DNA of 64,000 bases from Morinoia aosen (taxonomy: Eukaryota; Arthropoda; Malacostraca; Amphipoda; Talitridae), in contig CM059564.1 of assembly GCA_030386875.1 (NCBI GenBank), positions 41,560,075 through 41,624,074 on the forward strand, in the 5' to 3' direction. The notes beneath the pieces were generated by a model. It was not told the DNA's origin. It did not search any database and worked only from the letters and a program-made list of their open reading frames with translations. The translations under genes and the position numbers were made by a program. Every line of letters starts with the position of its first letter. Positions within the stretch are counted from its first letter, which is position 1. Below, in pieces: positions 1 through 13,819 of the stretch.

Positions 1-1534
1 TACGTCGTTTTCTGATATATTTTTTAAAAAATATAGTGAAATTATTTAATTTTTTATTTACATCGGTACACAAATAATCAATATGGTGGAACACATACGT
101 ACCATTCCGTAGTCATTGTGTCGAATGCGTGCCTAAAAAATATTTTAGTTGTTTTTTTATTTAAATTTGCAAAAATGCGGTGCCTAAGCATGCAGGAATT
201 CAAAAGGCTTCCTGATAAATATTTTAAATAATATTAAAATACTCTATAATACTCTAATACTCTCCTTTAAACTGATAATGTTTAAAAATATGTAAGCCTT
301 TGTAGGCCATTTCTTGACAGGCTTTAACTTCACACAATGTACACGAAAGTTTATATTATGCTTACGGCCTGAGATTTAATTTACAAATAATTTTGTACGA
401 AACAATCGCTGCTGAAAGACGGTCATGATCTATTGTGTATTTTTAAAAGTCTTGCCAAAAAATAAGAATATTCTTTGTCCTGGAAAATGAAATTAAGTTA
501 AGATGAAATATCCAATGCCACGAATGTATTTTTTAGAATTTAGAAAAAGATTAGGCTGTTCCGTGGCTTGATTTTTGTGCTGCAGAACTAAGTTTTGAAA
601 GTTAATGAGTTTTTAGAATTTAGTAACAGACTTGGCTGTTCCACTTTTTGATTTTGAAAATAAAAAAGTTTTGGAAATATTTTGGAATTTAGTTTGAAAG
701 TTCACTGCACCATATGAAGGATTAATGTTCTGGCGTCAGCCAAAGAAATACGACCGTAAAAGCGCGCAGGAATGCACTGTCAGCGCCGCCCTCCCTGTTG
801 CGCGGGCGGCTATAACCGCACAGGGTCAGCGCCTGTGAGGAGTGGCCTCTGCTCACCACCACCGACACCCTCACGCAACGACGGCCTGAGCGCTACTGAG
901 ACACGCTGGTCACCAACACGCTATATAAGCGGGCTGATGGTATAAAAAAATGAAAAAAATCTACCAGCAAAAATTTTAGCGAGAATTATGTACGAATTAT
1001 TGTGGAGCCTTAGAGAAGATTTGTGAACATAAATTCGGAATTTAATATACGGGTTTTACTACACGCATTTAACTTACTCTGTCATCAGACGAATAACAAA
1101 CAGTCCACGGATTTTAAAACTCACATTTAATTTATTTGGATTCGCTGCTGGACGACTACATGCTATGTATGGTAGCAGGGAGTTTATTATCACCCTTAAA
1201 ATTGCAAAGTTAGATAAAATTTGGCGCGCAATAAGGTTTTATTTAAATATTTACTGGTAATCTAGGAATTGCAAGGTATGTATGTCACTTGCTCTACAGG
1301 CATAAACATTCTTTAAAAAGATTGTATTTTTCAAATGTTATTTTACCCAATCGCGTTGCATAAATATCCGATACTTTATTTATTGTATATAAAACCGTAT
1401 TATATAATTTGCAATCTTTTCTGCGACGTCGACGATTATGAAAAACTGATGCAAGTTAGAAAACTCACAGCGAGAGGCACTAGGTAATTTGGCACACAAA
1501 CCCGCTCACCTTGACTTGAGTGGTCAATTTGTTT
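1..1534. other. AT-rich noncoding DNA
   Basis: No coding exon is recognisable. An imperfect direct duplication of about 80 bp lies at 530-600 and 605-665, sharing a 'ttttagaattta ... ggctgttcc' core. A GC-rich island at about 770-930 is listed separately. Confidence 0.5.
770..935 (+). promoter_or_regulatory. GC-rich island with TATA-like box
   Basis: About 160 bp of GC-rich sequence interrupts AT-rich surroundings and ends with a TATA-like element, gctatataagc, near 920-930. A promoter for an unseen transcript is possible, but no downstream open frame or splice structure supports one. The strand is assumed from the orientation of the TATA motif. Confidence 0.2.
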
Positions 1535-1539
1535 CTATA

Positions 1540-1785
1540 GCCTCATCAACGTCAATGAACCTGATAAAATGATTATTTTGATATTTCAAAAATGTAAGTA
1601 GCTTCCTGAACGTCAATAAACCCCATAAAATGATTATATTTAAATTTTAAATATGTAAGTAGCTTCCTCAACGTCAATAAACCCCATAAAATGATTATAA
1701 CTAAATTTCAAATATGTAAGTAGCTTCCTCAACGTCAATAAACCTGATAAAATTGTTATATTCGAATTTTAAATACATGAGAAGG
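1540..1785. repeat. 61-bp tandem repeat, about 4 copies
   Basis: The motif 'cttcctcaacgtcaataaac' recurs at about 1542, 1602, 1663 and 1724, giving a 61-bp period. Three of the units also carry 'atgtaagtag'. The array is noncoding. Confidence 0.85.
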
Positions 1786-1789
1786 CTTA

Positions 1790-4700
1790 ATAACGCTACA
1801 ACCCCTTAACAAGTTCCTGCAATACATAGAGCACAACACCACTGCTTTGTTATAAGCTAAGTGTGTGGATCGAGACTTGGCAGTTGCGGAACACAATTCA
1901 TTTAATAATTTTTACGAGTTATTGAGTTTAATAGTAAAATAAATTCATGCGTTGTTCATATCAGTAGTGCAGTAATCAGAAATTTCAAGTAAATTTTCTG
2001 TATTAATTCAATGAAATTTCGCAAATTTCGGTTAAAATCATTTTCATTGATTTCAAAATATTTGGTTGTGTTTTCTCATTTTCTCTTTGACCCAAACTAA
2101 AATTGCAAACTTGGCAATAAAGATATTCTAAAAAGTTACTAAATGCTCGATATTCCTAGCATACCTCAAATGTTACTGTTTGTTCGACTCATACGAGTTA
2201 CAAATCCTTCATTTATGACAGATAAATATGAAATTACCATCCTATGCTACATAATCAATTAATAACATGGTGTATTTAGTCACTTATAATATTTTCAAAT
2301 ATTTATCGTACCACCATGTCTCACTTGAACTCATTACAATCAATATAAAATCATTTGGAACAAATTTCAGCAGAATGAGAAAACTTTACAAAATCCTTCG
2401 ACTCAAATCAAGGTAAAGAAAACATGATCCAAAGTATGCAACATAAAGTTCAATGTTTTACCTTATTTTCAATTACTGATACAGCGATTCTTATTCTGTA
2501 AAATTTAACTGAAAATTTATTGTAAAGCAGTATTTATTGAACAGAGTTTGATCGGCAACTGTTTAGCAAGATTTACTTGCTTCCTACTGTCGAGTGACCA
2601 GTTTTCCTATCGGTAATTACTAGTGCGTGTCATAATAATACTTGCATACTTGCAATAATACTTGCAACAACATTCGGCAGTATTTGGAACAGTTTCTTTT
2701 GAATTACCTCAACAAATACAAGTATTGAAATTTGCAATGTATTTAATGAGCTACGTTTGGTGCTAATTATAGAATCCAAACCTAAAAGCGAATTCTGAAG
2801 AACAACCAAAATTTCGCGTCCAATCTGTCGAAGTCATCTCAAAATTACAATTTTAATATCATAAAATTCAGTCGAATCCATTCAGTTACATTCTAACAGA
2901 AAATCAGATAGATTTTCAACTTTCATAAAAACATTTTAAGAAATATTCAGTCTCTATTGTTCCATCCCTAACTTAATCTTCTGCAGTTCACTTCACACGC
3001 AAAAATAAACGTTGAGAAGCATAACTTTGTGACGATTTTCAAGCTCTTCCTCGAGCACAGTAACTTTCTCTCAACCCCAGCGAAGGTAACTCACGCGTAC
3101 GTGACTGTTTATAAACATCTCAAGCAGCACAGCTCGAGCTGCGCACGCAGAACAGAAATTACCTCATTCCCCGCAGCCACGCTCTTCTTATTACCATTAT
3201 TGCATTTTGGGACTGGGGACCTCCCCGTTGTAACAAGCAACGTGAAAAATGCCTGGCCGTTTTTGGCATTCTTTTCGCACGGGAGGGAAGCTGTAACTCA
3301 GCAGCGATATTCTGCCAGTGCCGCTCTAATGGTCTCTCACATTTTGTGACGAATAAATGGAAACGTTTTGATGTATGTGGCTCCACATTGACAACTAAGT
3401 TGGGGCTGCAATGTTACACACATATAAAAGATCTGAGTTATTCGAAACGATTTGTGTATAGTGTAGTTGCCTCAACCGGGTTTTAAATTGCCTGTAAGAG
3501 GCAAAATCCTTCCAGTTTAAAGAAAAGAGCTCCAATGGACGATACGATGTTACACTCTTTACAAGCACGAAATTAAATCAACAATGCAATGTCGTTAATG
3601 CATTTCCCGCGTACCTTCTTTCACTACCCGCATCCCAGACCGAGAAAAGTGTCCCATTTGCCGGCCTCTGCAACACGCGATTCCAAATAAAGCGCAATTC
3701 GTGTCGAAATGAAGCCATCAGGCTTGGCATTTGACAGTGCTAGAGAGCCCGGATAGAAGAGTGACACCCGCAGCTGAATGCAGCCCTAATGATAGTTTTG
3801 CGTTGGCTGACGGGCAGAACGCTCTCTCGCAGAGCTGGCCTTGTGTCTGATGCAGAGGCGGATCACCGAACCATTGTCTTCTTTGATTTGAGTCATCCAG
3901 GCTTGACAGAAATTCGGGGACATCGTCGGTGAATGAGAGGAGTGTGACGGGCGCCATTGCATTCCAATTGAAGTTCATGAACATGCATTTCGATTTGAAT
4001 GTCGAGAATTCCCTGCAAATGAAACAGGGAAAGTTCAGCATTGAGGACAGCCATTGCGCACTCGTAGGTGATGCATGTACTTCTTATGTGATGAATTTTA
4101 TGAATATTTACGAGCATTTCAGAAACAGTGCTGACCTGTAATACATTTGTTCCTGAATAATTAACAGGAGACTGGGCTGGGAAAGGTTGACTTGAGAAAT
4201 TCAGTGTTCAATATACTTATGTCCTATTCTGAGTCCTGACAATATATCTTCCAAAGGAGCATGCCAGCAAGAGTATCGTTTACCCAAACCAACTGCTATT
4301 TCTTTTCGGGAATTGAATTTACCCTTGAGAAATTATTCAACTAGTCTAACACGGAAAAGCTCATTTATCTTCGGAACACTTACAGTTGTCTTTCATAAAG
4401 ATATTTTGGAAAGACTGCAGTAACTCTAGATCATATTTATGAACAACTTATTTCTCTAACGCTTTTTTTGGTTACACTGATGGGCCAAATAATCATTAGA
4501 GATGTGAACTTTCCTCGGATCCTCTTTAATTCCCCATTGAGCTCAAAAACACTTTCATTTGAACAATAGATGTTTGCTACTGGCTTTAAGCTCTCAGCCT
4601 ATGTATTTTATGCTTAGCCTAGCTTGCATCGCGTACCCAAATCGAGTGGAGTAAAACTTTATGCCTGTCACGAGCAATGGACGGAAGCATTTGGCCCCTT

Positions 4701-7700
4701 GTTCAAGCGTAAAACTGTTCACGTTGACATTGACAAAGTTGGTAAAATACTTTCTCGAGTTCGCTTATACATTTTAAACGTACTCATAAATTTCGCGTTG
4801 CATCATCTGCTTCATGAAATCCTGACGACTAGATACAGTTTTTAAGCACGGTGTTAAAAAGTTTGGACATCGAGTTGTATGATGAAGAGTTGCCTTGTCA
4901 TTTTGAGGAGTTATGAGGCAGGTATAAAACGCATTGTCTTATAATTTTCTCTATAATCACCTAGAGCACGACAGTCAACGGATGATTCCTCGGCTACGAC
5001 CAGGACAAGTTTTTTAACGTTTTAGGAAACTCGTCAAGAAATTCCCTCCTTCGAACAAAAGATCATAAAATGGAGGAGTTTTGCAAATCCCGATGGCTTT
5101 TCATCAGTCTCGCACAAGAAACAAGTCTTGTTCAAAGAACTTTTCGACCAAGATTCATCTCTAAAGACCGACGTTTCTTCCCTCAGTGGATGAGCTGTCC
5201 TGTACAAAAGAAGCAGCTTTCCCTGCTCAGCAAGCGTTTCCAGACTTAATGATGAAGTTTCTGACAAAAATTCTGGAGAGTTACCGAAAATTATTTTTTA
5301 ATAACAAAGATACTCACTTCAAGACGTTTTCGAAGGATGGCGAGAAAATAAAGTTCTTTGACGGCTTCTAATATCAACTTTGATCTACTTGTGATCTCTT
5401 TTTGAAAAAGACATAGAAATAACTAAAAGTTTGCTTGCCATTTACCATATCGTTTCCATTTTTACCCTAAAACCTACGTTCACACAAGTATTCTGAATCT
5501 GGGCTTGCATTTCAGGATAATAATTCATAAATTTATTTGAACTTGTAATTTTACCACTTTACTTTCTCAAAAAAACTAACAATTCGGGCTTTCCTCTTAT
5601 GAAACAAAATTTCATTGGAAGATAGTAGTTAAATTCAAATATAGGATTTCATTAACGTAAGCAGCGATATCATAGTTTCCTACTGTCAGAAATGTGGTAA
5701 ATGACATAAAGATAAACGTCAGTGTGCTTTATGTTGTTGACTTCAAGTCTGTTCTTTGAATAGTACGACTATTACACAATACTATTGCTCTTCAATTCAG
5801 GAAGATAAGAGACTGTACTACCAAACACTATTGAACAATGAGATATTTTTTAAGACAATAAGGCACTTCTTGACGGACAGAAACCTAAGCACATTTTTAA
5901 AATGGCTTCATCATCAAATATCTTCAAGTGTACTGCTGCAGTGAGTTTTATTCAACTGTTTCTCGTTCGCTTAGGCCGACTGCTGACTGCTGACGTATGC
6001 AAAGCCTTATTATTTGACAGTAAGTTACCTTTTATAGCCCTGTTTAAATTCAGTACGAGAGAGAGAAATTGAAGCGCTCTTAGTAACTTTACTATTCATT
6101 GGCGTGGGAATTGGTTTGAATTGTGTAGCAGAGGTCTTCTCAGTCGCACAACATAAAATCTCATAATACTGACTGCAATGAACAGAATAAGTGGCACTTT
6201 CAAAATCAAGTGATGCCAGTGACTGAACTGCTTATTACTCATTTTTGCTTATTTTTGCTCGTTGGGTCACGGTGTAGAAAGCAAATTTCTCTCAACACTC
6301 CACGCGTGAAAAGGTTCAAATTATCAAGAAGGAGACGAACGTATTGTAAAATTTTCCCTGGATTCATTGTTGTACATAAATTATCCAACAATATTTTTCG
6401 GTTCCTGCTATTGTAAATTTGAAACTCGAACTGAATTATCATGGAGGCTTGGAGCAATAATATTTTCGCCGAGCGAACTCTGTAAAACATTTTGTAATTT
6501 CGCAACTTTTAGGTTTGTGGCTTGTACATTCCTGGGCGTAAACTGAACGTCGATTTTCCATAAAAACGTGCGCAAGAAATACCAAACCCAAACATGGAGT
6601 TTGAAGTTCAGAAGTCATATCCTTTAGAGAAAAACCCCGGAATTCTTTGGCAGTAAAAAGATTTCAATTTTGGTCGCTTTCTCTTGAGGTTCTGGAGCCA
6701 GAGATCCAGACAATAGTGCGCTATACTGGAGCTGATCAAACAGACGGGTTTTCATCTCTGGAATCAGAATTCTCCAGCAAATATAATTTGTCTTGTAAGA
6801 GAACGCAAATGTGAAAAAAGCCTCACGACTGTTAATGGAACCGAATACAGTGTATTTTAGCACGTTAATTCAGTCCTTTCGGAAAACGTATATGTGATGG
6901 GAAACGCTCAACTGCTAATGAAACTGGTTCTAAAGTATCGGAGCTACTAGACAGACATTTTGAGTTTTTTGAAATAGGTTAACAAATTTGAAACCCAAGT
7001 GCGAGGACTTTGGATGGATTCTCATTTATTTATTAACTGCACCGTAGTCGCACTTCTACGTCCATACACCTTTACAACACCTACGATACGGTGTGGGAAA
7101 AGGAAAATTTTTACGATTATCACGTTGTTGTCAATAATAGGGCTTTTGTACCTTAATAACGTATCCCGCTCAAAAGGTAATTATTTTAATTTAGTTCGAG
7201 AGTAAAATATCACTATCAATTTAAAGCAATTTTTTTCGAAAAAAAATTTCCATGAGGAAATTAGTTAGTCTAAAAGTTGATCGTCTTATTTTATTTCTTT
7301 AATTGGAATAAAATGCAGTATTACTCAAATAAAACTCATAACTTCTCGATCATGCATGAATGCACAGCATAAGAACTTATTCTGCAATTTATTTTATAAC
7401 TTTCGTACATTTGAGATCTTCTCTCACATGCCTCGTAAAACATCAAAACTATTATCATAATTGATGAAATTTACCTGCGTGTTTGAAATATGTAAAATAA
7501 ATTCTAGTATGTGATATTAATCCAAATGATATTCTTTTCCCATTTCATTTTCGATTCTTTATTAAATTGTCGAATCGTACCTGGCAAATAATGGTGCTGA
7601 AACTCTTTCAAACTTCGATATTTCGGGAATTCAAGAATGTTTGTCATTGCTCAAGGTTGTTGTAACGAAACTTCAATTGGAACGTACTCGTAACGACTAG

Positions 7701-9600
7701 TCAGAAAACATGAATTTTCTGGTCTGTTTTTTCTGTATTGGATGCCAAAATTTTAATTGCTTTAATTTTTAACTGGATTGGATGCCAACATTTTAATTGC
7801 CAATCGGAATGAATGAAACGTGTTTCGAGAAACCATTTATTGAGTGGGAGCAACAGAACGGAGCTCAACAATAACACGAAGTTGGTTCAACGAGACTCGT
7901 AGTGATATTGTTTTGTCTTTGATTGAATGCGTAGTGCTTCGTGAATATTACTTTCTCCTCCTCAAATATTGCAATCAGAAGTCAAAACTTCTCCCTTAAA
8001 ATATGCAACAACTTTTTCTTTTTAACTTAACGAATAAAGTGTGCGGAATATCATTTGGATCCCTTAAAAACTAGCGGAACCTTTTGATGAATAAAATCAG
8101 CTTAGAGGACTAGATTCAGCTGAACTGTGGCGTTTACACCAAAGGCCACAGTGTTAGTTGTATTCATTTATTCTGCAGAAAAAAATTGAACCTCGTGAGT
8201 GGTTTGTTTTTTTACGAAATACTTAACACTCTCAGTGCAGTATCAAAAAAATTTAAATGATTGTGACGGTAGTTATTCAGTAAATGATCCGAAAATGTAT
8301 TTCAGAGTCACATATTTTGTTTGCCGTAAACTAAGCTAAAAACACACATCCCTTGAGTGGCTTTCATGATGTTACTAAAGCTTCAAGTTTACCTTCATGT
8401 CTTAGGCAAACAAATACATAGTGAGTAATTATGCTTTCAGTTCGTAAATGATTCACAAAAATCCCATTGACCCTAAAAATGTTTATTGGCTACATTTATT
8501 TTTTGAGGTTGCATGAGAACGATTGTCAGCGGCGTTTCAGAGACCATTTCGCGTAAATCAAATTATAAAATTAAAGTAAGGATAATTTACGAGGGATAAA
8601 GAATACAGAACAATGAGGGCATCTTGGTGATACGTGGACAACGACATAAACTACGTTTTGAATTAAAAATCATCCCAAATAATAGTTGGTGCTGCTATAA
8701 CATGAGTTCTACCACGCCATAGCATGATATCTACCTCTAGCTAGTACTACAGCGTGAGGTTAGGTTAGGTTACTAATGGATTCTACTTATTTCCGTACAT
8801 TTAATTTAGCGATAAACACCTAATATGTACATCTCAAGCTGCAGCTGGGTAGGCGATATTTGGCGGTAGACCACACGTTATAGTAGGACGGAATAGTTTT
8901 ACAACAAGGGACTGAAAAATATATTTCTTTTCAATTCTACATTTCACAAAAGAATAAAAAAGTCTTTCGACCACAGATGCCGCGTCAAACAAAATAGTGC
9001 ACGTGATGTCTTTGCAGTCAGAAGTCTGTTCGTCGATCAACTGTCCCTTTAATTTCACCTCTAATTCATTTTATGTCACTACGGATTTTGAGAACAGACT
9101 CAATTTTGCATCCTATTGGGGACTGCGTTTCTTCAGTGAGCTCAACGAATGAGTTGTTTCTGTCTCATTACAAAAACAGCCAAATTAAGTCATTTTTCCG
9201 CCGGTCTTCATCTATTTTATAACAACGACAGATTTTTAAACCCACTGCCAGGATTTCTTTGCAGATTCTCTGCATCATTTTAGCCAACCTACTGTCGTCT
9301 TCACAGGCCGCTGTGAAATTATTCTTTCCTTAAAAAATTGTCTGCGAGTTTCTTTGTAATTTACAAACTCCAGACAGTCTCAAATTTGACTTGATTTTAC
9401 AAACTTGACTGGAGTTTCAGAGTCCTTTTGCCACAATTCCATGGCAGCTCAAAAGTCAGACTTATTTGATGGTCAAGTCAAATAAATTTATGACGACATA
9501 TGCCAGCTTCTAATACGTTGTTACATGTGGTATTAGGAAAATAATTTAGGAGAAGTAAATTTCGACGAGTAGAACTATACACTCAACCGTCACACTATCG
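1790..9600. other. Gene-poor AT-rich stretch
   Basis: The open frames here are all at most about 107 codons, overlap on both strands and match no family I recognise. The segments at about 3110-3350 and 3600-4140 have higher GC than their flanks and could be conserved noncoding sequence. A short duplication, 'ggatgccaa..attttaattgc', lies at 7740-7800. No RNA gene was seen. Confidence 0.5.
8755..8772 (+). repeat. Short TTAGG interstitial repeat
   Basis: The sequence 'gaggttaggttaggttac' holds about three copies of TTAGG, the canonical arthropod telomere unit. It is too short to be an array and may be chance or a relic of break repair. Confidence 0.4.
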
Positions 9601-9602
9601 AA

Positions 9603-10175
9603 TAGAATGTCACAGAGAAAAATCGTTACTGTATCCCCATTAGTCAAAATCGTTACTTTATCCACATCAGTCAAAATAATTACTTTATCCCCATCAGTCA
9701 AAATCGTTACTTTATCGGCAGACAAAACAGCCCATCTACTACCATTGCCTGCCCCTCAAGTGCCCCTGTCAGTGCTTCAAGTACCATTGGTAGCTACTCA
9801 AGTACCTCTACCAGCCTTTCAAGTATCCTAAGTACTCTTATATATGCAAAGAGTACCAACGGAAAACATCCCCGAAGTACCCCCACCCCAGAAGGGTCCA
9901 ACTAGCCTCTCCGGCACCTTCAAGTAACCTGAATAACACAAACATCTCCCTAGTATCACCACCCCAGAAGTGCCCCAACTATCCTCTAAAGTACCACCAA
10001 CAGTACCCGCGCACCACAAACATCCCCACAAGTACACCACCCCAAAAGTGCCCCAACTATCCTCTCAAGTACTACTAACAGTACCCGCGCATCACAAATA
10101 TCCCCACAAGTACACCACCCCAAAAGTGCACCTACTAGCTTCTCAAGCACCACCAATTAAGTACCCGCGCACCAC
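9603..10175. repeat. Compound minisatellite (27, about 24-30 and 78 bp units)
   Basis: Three arrays adjoin. Units of 27 bp built on 'tcagtcaaaatcgttac' occupy 9625-9715. Units of 24-30 bp built on 'caagtacc' lie at 9750-9835. A C-rich unit of about 78 bp, containing 'agtacccgcgca', repeats about 2.5 times at 9955-10170. Long open frames on both strands here come only from the repeat composition. Confidence 0.8.
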
Positions 10176-10199
10176 CAGCACCAGCCCTACCACTGACCA

Positions 10200-12755
10200 G
10201 TAACCAAACGATCCTCATACGAGGGACGCAACTTCTGGGATCGTCCCCGGCAAACATTCGCATTTGGTCTTCGAAATTTGACGGCTGCAGAAATGATTCA
10301 AATTGCAGAACAGAGCAGCGATTTGTGAAATTGAAGGATACTCAGAACGCTCTTCTTTGATGACATTTGTCCACCGACACCATACGGTATTTTTTATGGA
10401 ATGTTTTTTGAGGCCTTACTTGTATTTAATTTTGGCAGCTAAGATAATTCTAATTTGACGATATTTATAAAATATTACAATTATGCAGGCGAAAAAAATT
10501 AGTGTGGTGGAATTATTAGCCAAAGACCTTTATTTTGTATTTTATGGATGGAAAAACCTCATAAAAAATTCTGCAATGTATAAAATAATTTCATTTTGAA
10601 TTAAAGAAGTCCTCTCTGTTGAAAAATACTGCGGCACCAGAAATATGGATGAACATTATCACTTACTCGGGAAAGAAAAATCACAAAAAAATAAATTCGG
10701 AGGCGCGAGAAAACCATCCAAGTTTTTCCTTTCATCAGAAAGTAGATAAAAACACGTTCTATGATAGTTATAATTCGAGCACAATGCGACTTAACTGTAA
10801 TTACCACGCCTGCGCCACTTAGCATTTAGAAAGGAGATAAGAATTTAAACTGCGACTGCTAGGGTATGCTGTCTCTGTTATATCTTGTTCTCATTCATGC
10901 CTAATCTCTCGGCTTTACAGGACCGAGCTCCAAGTTCAGCAAATGAGAAGCTCAAACCAGGCGCAAGTAATCTCCCCAAGTATGCGCTTACTGCTGACGT
11001 CCAAATTAAAAATCATTAAAAAAAGAACGAAAAAGCGATGGAATAAAGCGTAGAAGAGGGAGAAAATTAAAGCGTGAAGTGTGTGCCTCTTACAAGAGAT
11101 TAAAAAATCGTTCCTTGAACCAAATTGGTTCTTTTGCATTCCGTTCGCTAAATTCAGATCCCTGTGGTGCCGAACGAAGAGCACTTGGCTGCCTTCGGAG
11201 AAGGCGGCAGAGCGCTCGGCAACTGCTCCGTTAGCCCTCAACTCTCGCCGCAAATGCTCGACCAAACAAGAGCTCGCAGCGGCGTAATTGGCCCAAATGC
11301 TAAAATACGTCTGGGTGGCCGACACTCACCACTCGCGAAAATCCAAGCAAATACTAACGCTACTTCAAGAATACTTTCATGGAATTCTGATGGCCTGCAG
11401 TAAAAGTTTGCGCATACCGAAGTGGCGCGTCAAAATTTATTGACAGGAGCCGGAGTCTCGAGGGTTTCCTTCAGACGTGGTGGCTGTAATCGACAAGACA
11501 TTCGCGTGTGCCTCATAGGAAAAGAAAATCGGGTCAGGCTTGAATGGAAAGTTCACAACTGCCTCACAGCCTGCATGGTTCTCTAAGTGTGGGTTAACGA
11601 TGTCGCTACTTTAGGAGTCAGTGGGACTTTCTTGTACCGTTCGTTTCGTTACATGCTACATTATTCAGATTTATGTTCAATTCCAAGACAGTACTTTTTA
11701 ACCATTAGATAAAAATCATATAATTAAATTTGTATCGAAGGAACGTAGCTTGTTTATAAGAGACGGTATTCATAGGTTCCAACATGAATGTATGTTATTC
11801 ACTGAATTACTTAGTTAAATATGAGTAAACCTAGCCAGTAAAGACTTGGCCTCATTGCATACTTTCAAAAGTATTAGATTCGTTTTCGCTTCTCTTAGCG
11901 TTCCCAGAGTTACTATTTTATTTCTCACCTGTTGGAACCAAATAAAAATTTTGTAACTAAAATTTTGATCACAAAGTGACGTTTTTCGCAAGATATATGA
12001 AAAATTAATAGAGTAGTAAGTAAATTCGACATAAAGCAGGGGCTAAGATTCTGCCCGCACACGGTCAGTGGGATGCAACTTTTCGTACAACTTGCTGTTG
12101 TCTCATTAGACTCAATACTTTAGTTGGGACTCAATACTTTCAATACTTTAGTTGAGAGTTCATCTTTCATGCACGCTAGTCGTAAGGCACGTTATTTAAA
12201 ATCGTTATTTGAGAAATTGTCATGCTTGAAACTAAAAATGTCCTATAAAAAGTTAAAAATAAAGAGCGAAGGTTTCTTGAAACTGTAATGTAAAAAGTTT
12301 TTATTCATAAAACTACTTTTTGTAAATGGTTAAAAGAATTGCTATCCACCTACTGAGAAAGAGAAATCTGAGAATAACGAGCCATCAATTAGGTTATAGT
12401 TTACGATATTTCCGCAGATATTTTACTGGTTTATTTCAGCCTCAATGCGTTGCATTTTTCTATCGTGCTAAAGGGAAGTTTAATGTCATGTTGTGAATGA
12501 GGAAATCCTGATGAATATTTGAACAAAGTTTGAGAATAGGCGTAAAGACGTAAGATATTGCGCTCGTAAAATTCACAATTCCCAATCCCTTATAATTAGA
12601 ATAACATGTTTATGTGTTTGTACATTCATGAAGTTACAGAGGAATAGATCTTAATACAAGGCAGTTGCAACTCAACGATACGCTTAAAAAAAAATACTCT
12701 CGCAACCGCTGCAGGATAGTTTACTTTAAACAAGACGCTACGTGTAACTTCGACA
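10200..12755. other. Noncoding stretch, no gene recognised
   Basis: Short overlapping open frames only. The segment 11140-11350 has raised GC. A 129-codon minus-strand frame at 10936-11325 has no recognisable domain and no splice-supported extension. Confidence 0.45.
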
Positions 12756-12759
12756 TTAA

Positions 12760-12990
12760 GGCTCGTTTGTTCATATCACTGTAAAATTATTAAAGCTTGA
12801 CATTATAAAACATTTGTATATTTCTCTACAGAATTATTGACGTCTGACATTATGGCACATTTGTACGTATCACTATGACATTATTAATGCCTCACATTAT
12901 GACCCATTTGTACATTTCACTGAAGAATCATTTACGCCCAACGTTATTGCACATTCGTACATATCACTGCGACATTATTAAACGCTACGA
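12760..12990. repeat. 47-bp tandem repeat, about 4.5 copies
   Basis: Successive units share 'gacattatggcacatttgta' and 'tatcact' and are diverged from one another. The array is noncoding. Confidence 0.75.
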
Positions 12991-13289
12991 AGAATAAGCC
13001 CTTTTTCAATCCGAAGCGCAAAGAATAATACCAAATAATCGTAACTTTAAAGGCTCTTTTTCAAACGAAGTGTCTTCCTGTGGGACAAATTTTGACTAGA
13101 ATGTTGTGATCACATCGACCGACTCCATCAGGAACCTTTGACGCTCTTTCGTCTGGTGCTGTTGAGGTGAACCTCGAGGTGTGAAAGTCAAATTCAGCAG
13201 CAAATGAAATCATCGAAGTACAGCGGGCGTTGCAAACTCGCCTTAGCATATGAAAGCTGTACTGAAGCAGCGTCATTGTCGTGAGCAGC

Positions 13290-13500
13290 AATGACCAAAA
13301 TGGCGCATTTGCAGACAGATTCACTGGTATTGTAAATACTATTTTTGCCCAATTTTCGAGTGTAAAACTAATCCAGATTGCGCACTCGCAAACAGATAAT
13401 GAATAGTTCACGAAAGATGAACGAATAATTTACTAGTATTGTGGGCGTTATTTTTGGCCAACCTTCGAGCAAAAAAAATAATTCAGATAGATCTAACACT
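13290..13500. repeat. About 125-bp tandem duplication
   Basis: Two adjacent imperfect copies share 'tattgt..atactatttttgccca', then 'ttcgag' and 'attcagat'. It is noncoding. Confidence 0.55.
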
Positions 13501-13659
13501 GTCCATACTTAGCATTTTTAGCATGCTCTACGAATTGTTTTTCTATGCGTGATATCGCAAAAAGTTTTATGGGCGAAAGGCTAACATATTTCGCCAACAA
13601 TCATAGGCATGAACACAACTAAGAATACTGAGCAGCTCTTGCAAAGACAAGGGTCTTAA

Positions 13660-13815
13660 TAACCGACAAGGTACAATGATGTTACAAAATAACTGACCAA
13701 GATTATTGATGCCACAAAATAAGTGACCAGGCGCAACGATGCTACAAAACAACTGACAGAATGCAATGATGTTACAAAATAACTTACCAAGAGCAATGAT
13801 GCTACAGATACATTT
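13660..13815. repeat. 30-bp tandem repeat, about 5 copies
   Basis: The unit core is 'tgatgttacaaaataactga', with substitutions in every copy. Confidence 0.8.
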
Positions 13816-13819
13816 ACCA

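Noticed and set aside
3029-3349. 106-codon plus-strand frame
   Set aside because: It is overlapped by minus-strand frames, and has no domain and no splice or expression support.
8755-8772. Telomere or interstitial telomeric array
   Set aside because: Only about three TTAGG units, too few to distinguish from chance.
10936-11325. 129-codon minus-strand frame
   Set aside because: No recognisable domain. It is overlapped by two plus-strand frames of similar quality in the same GC-raised segment.
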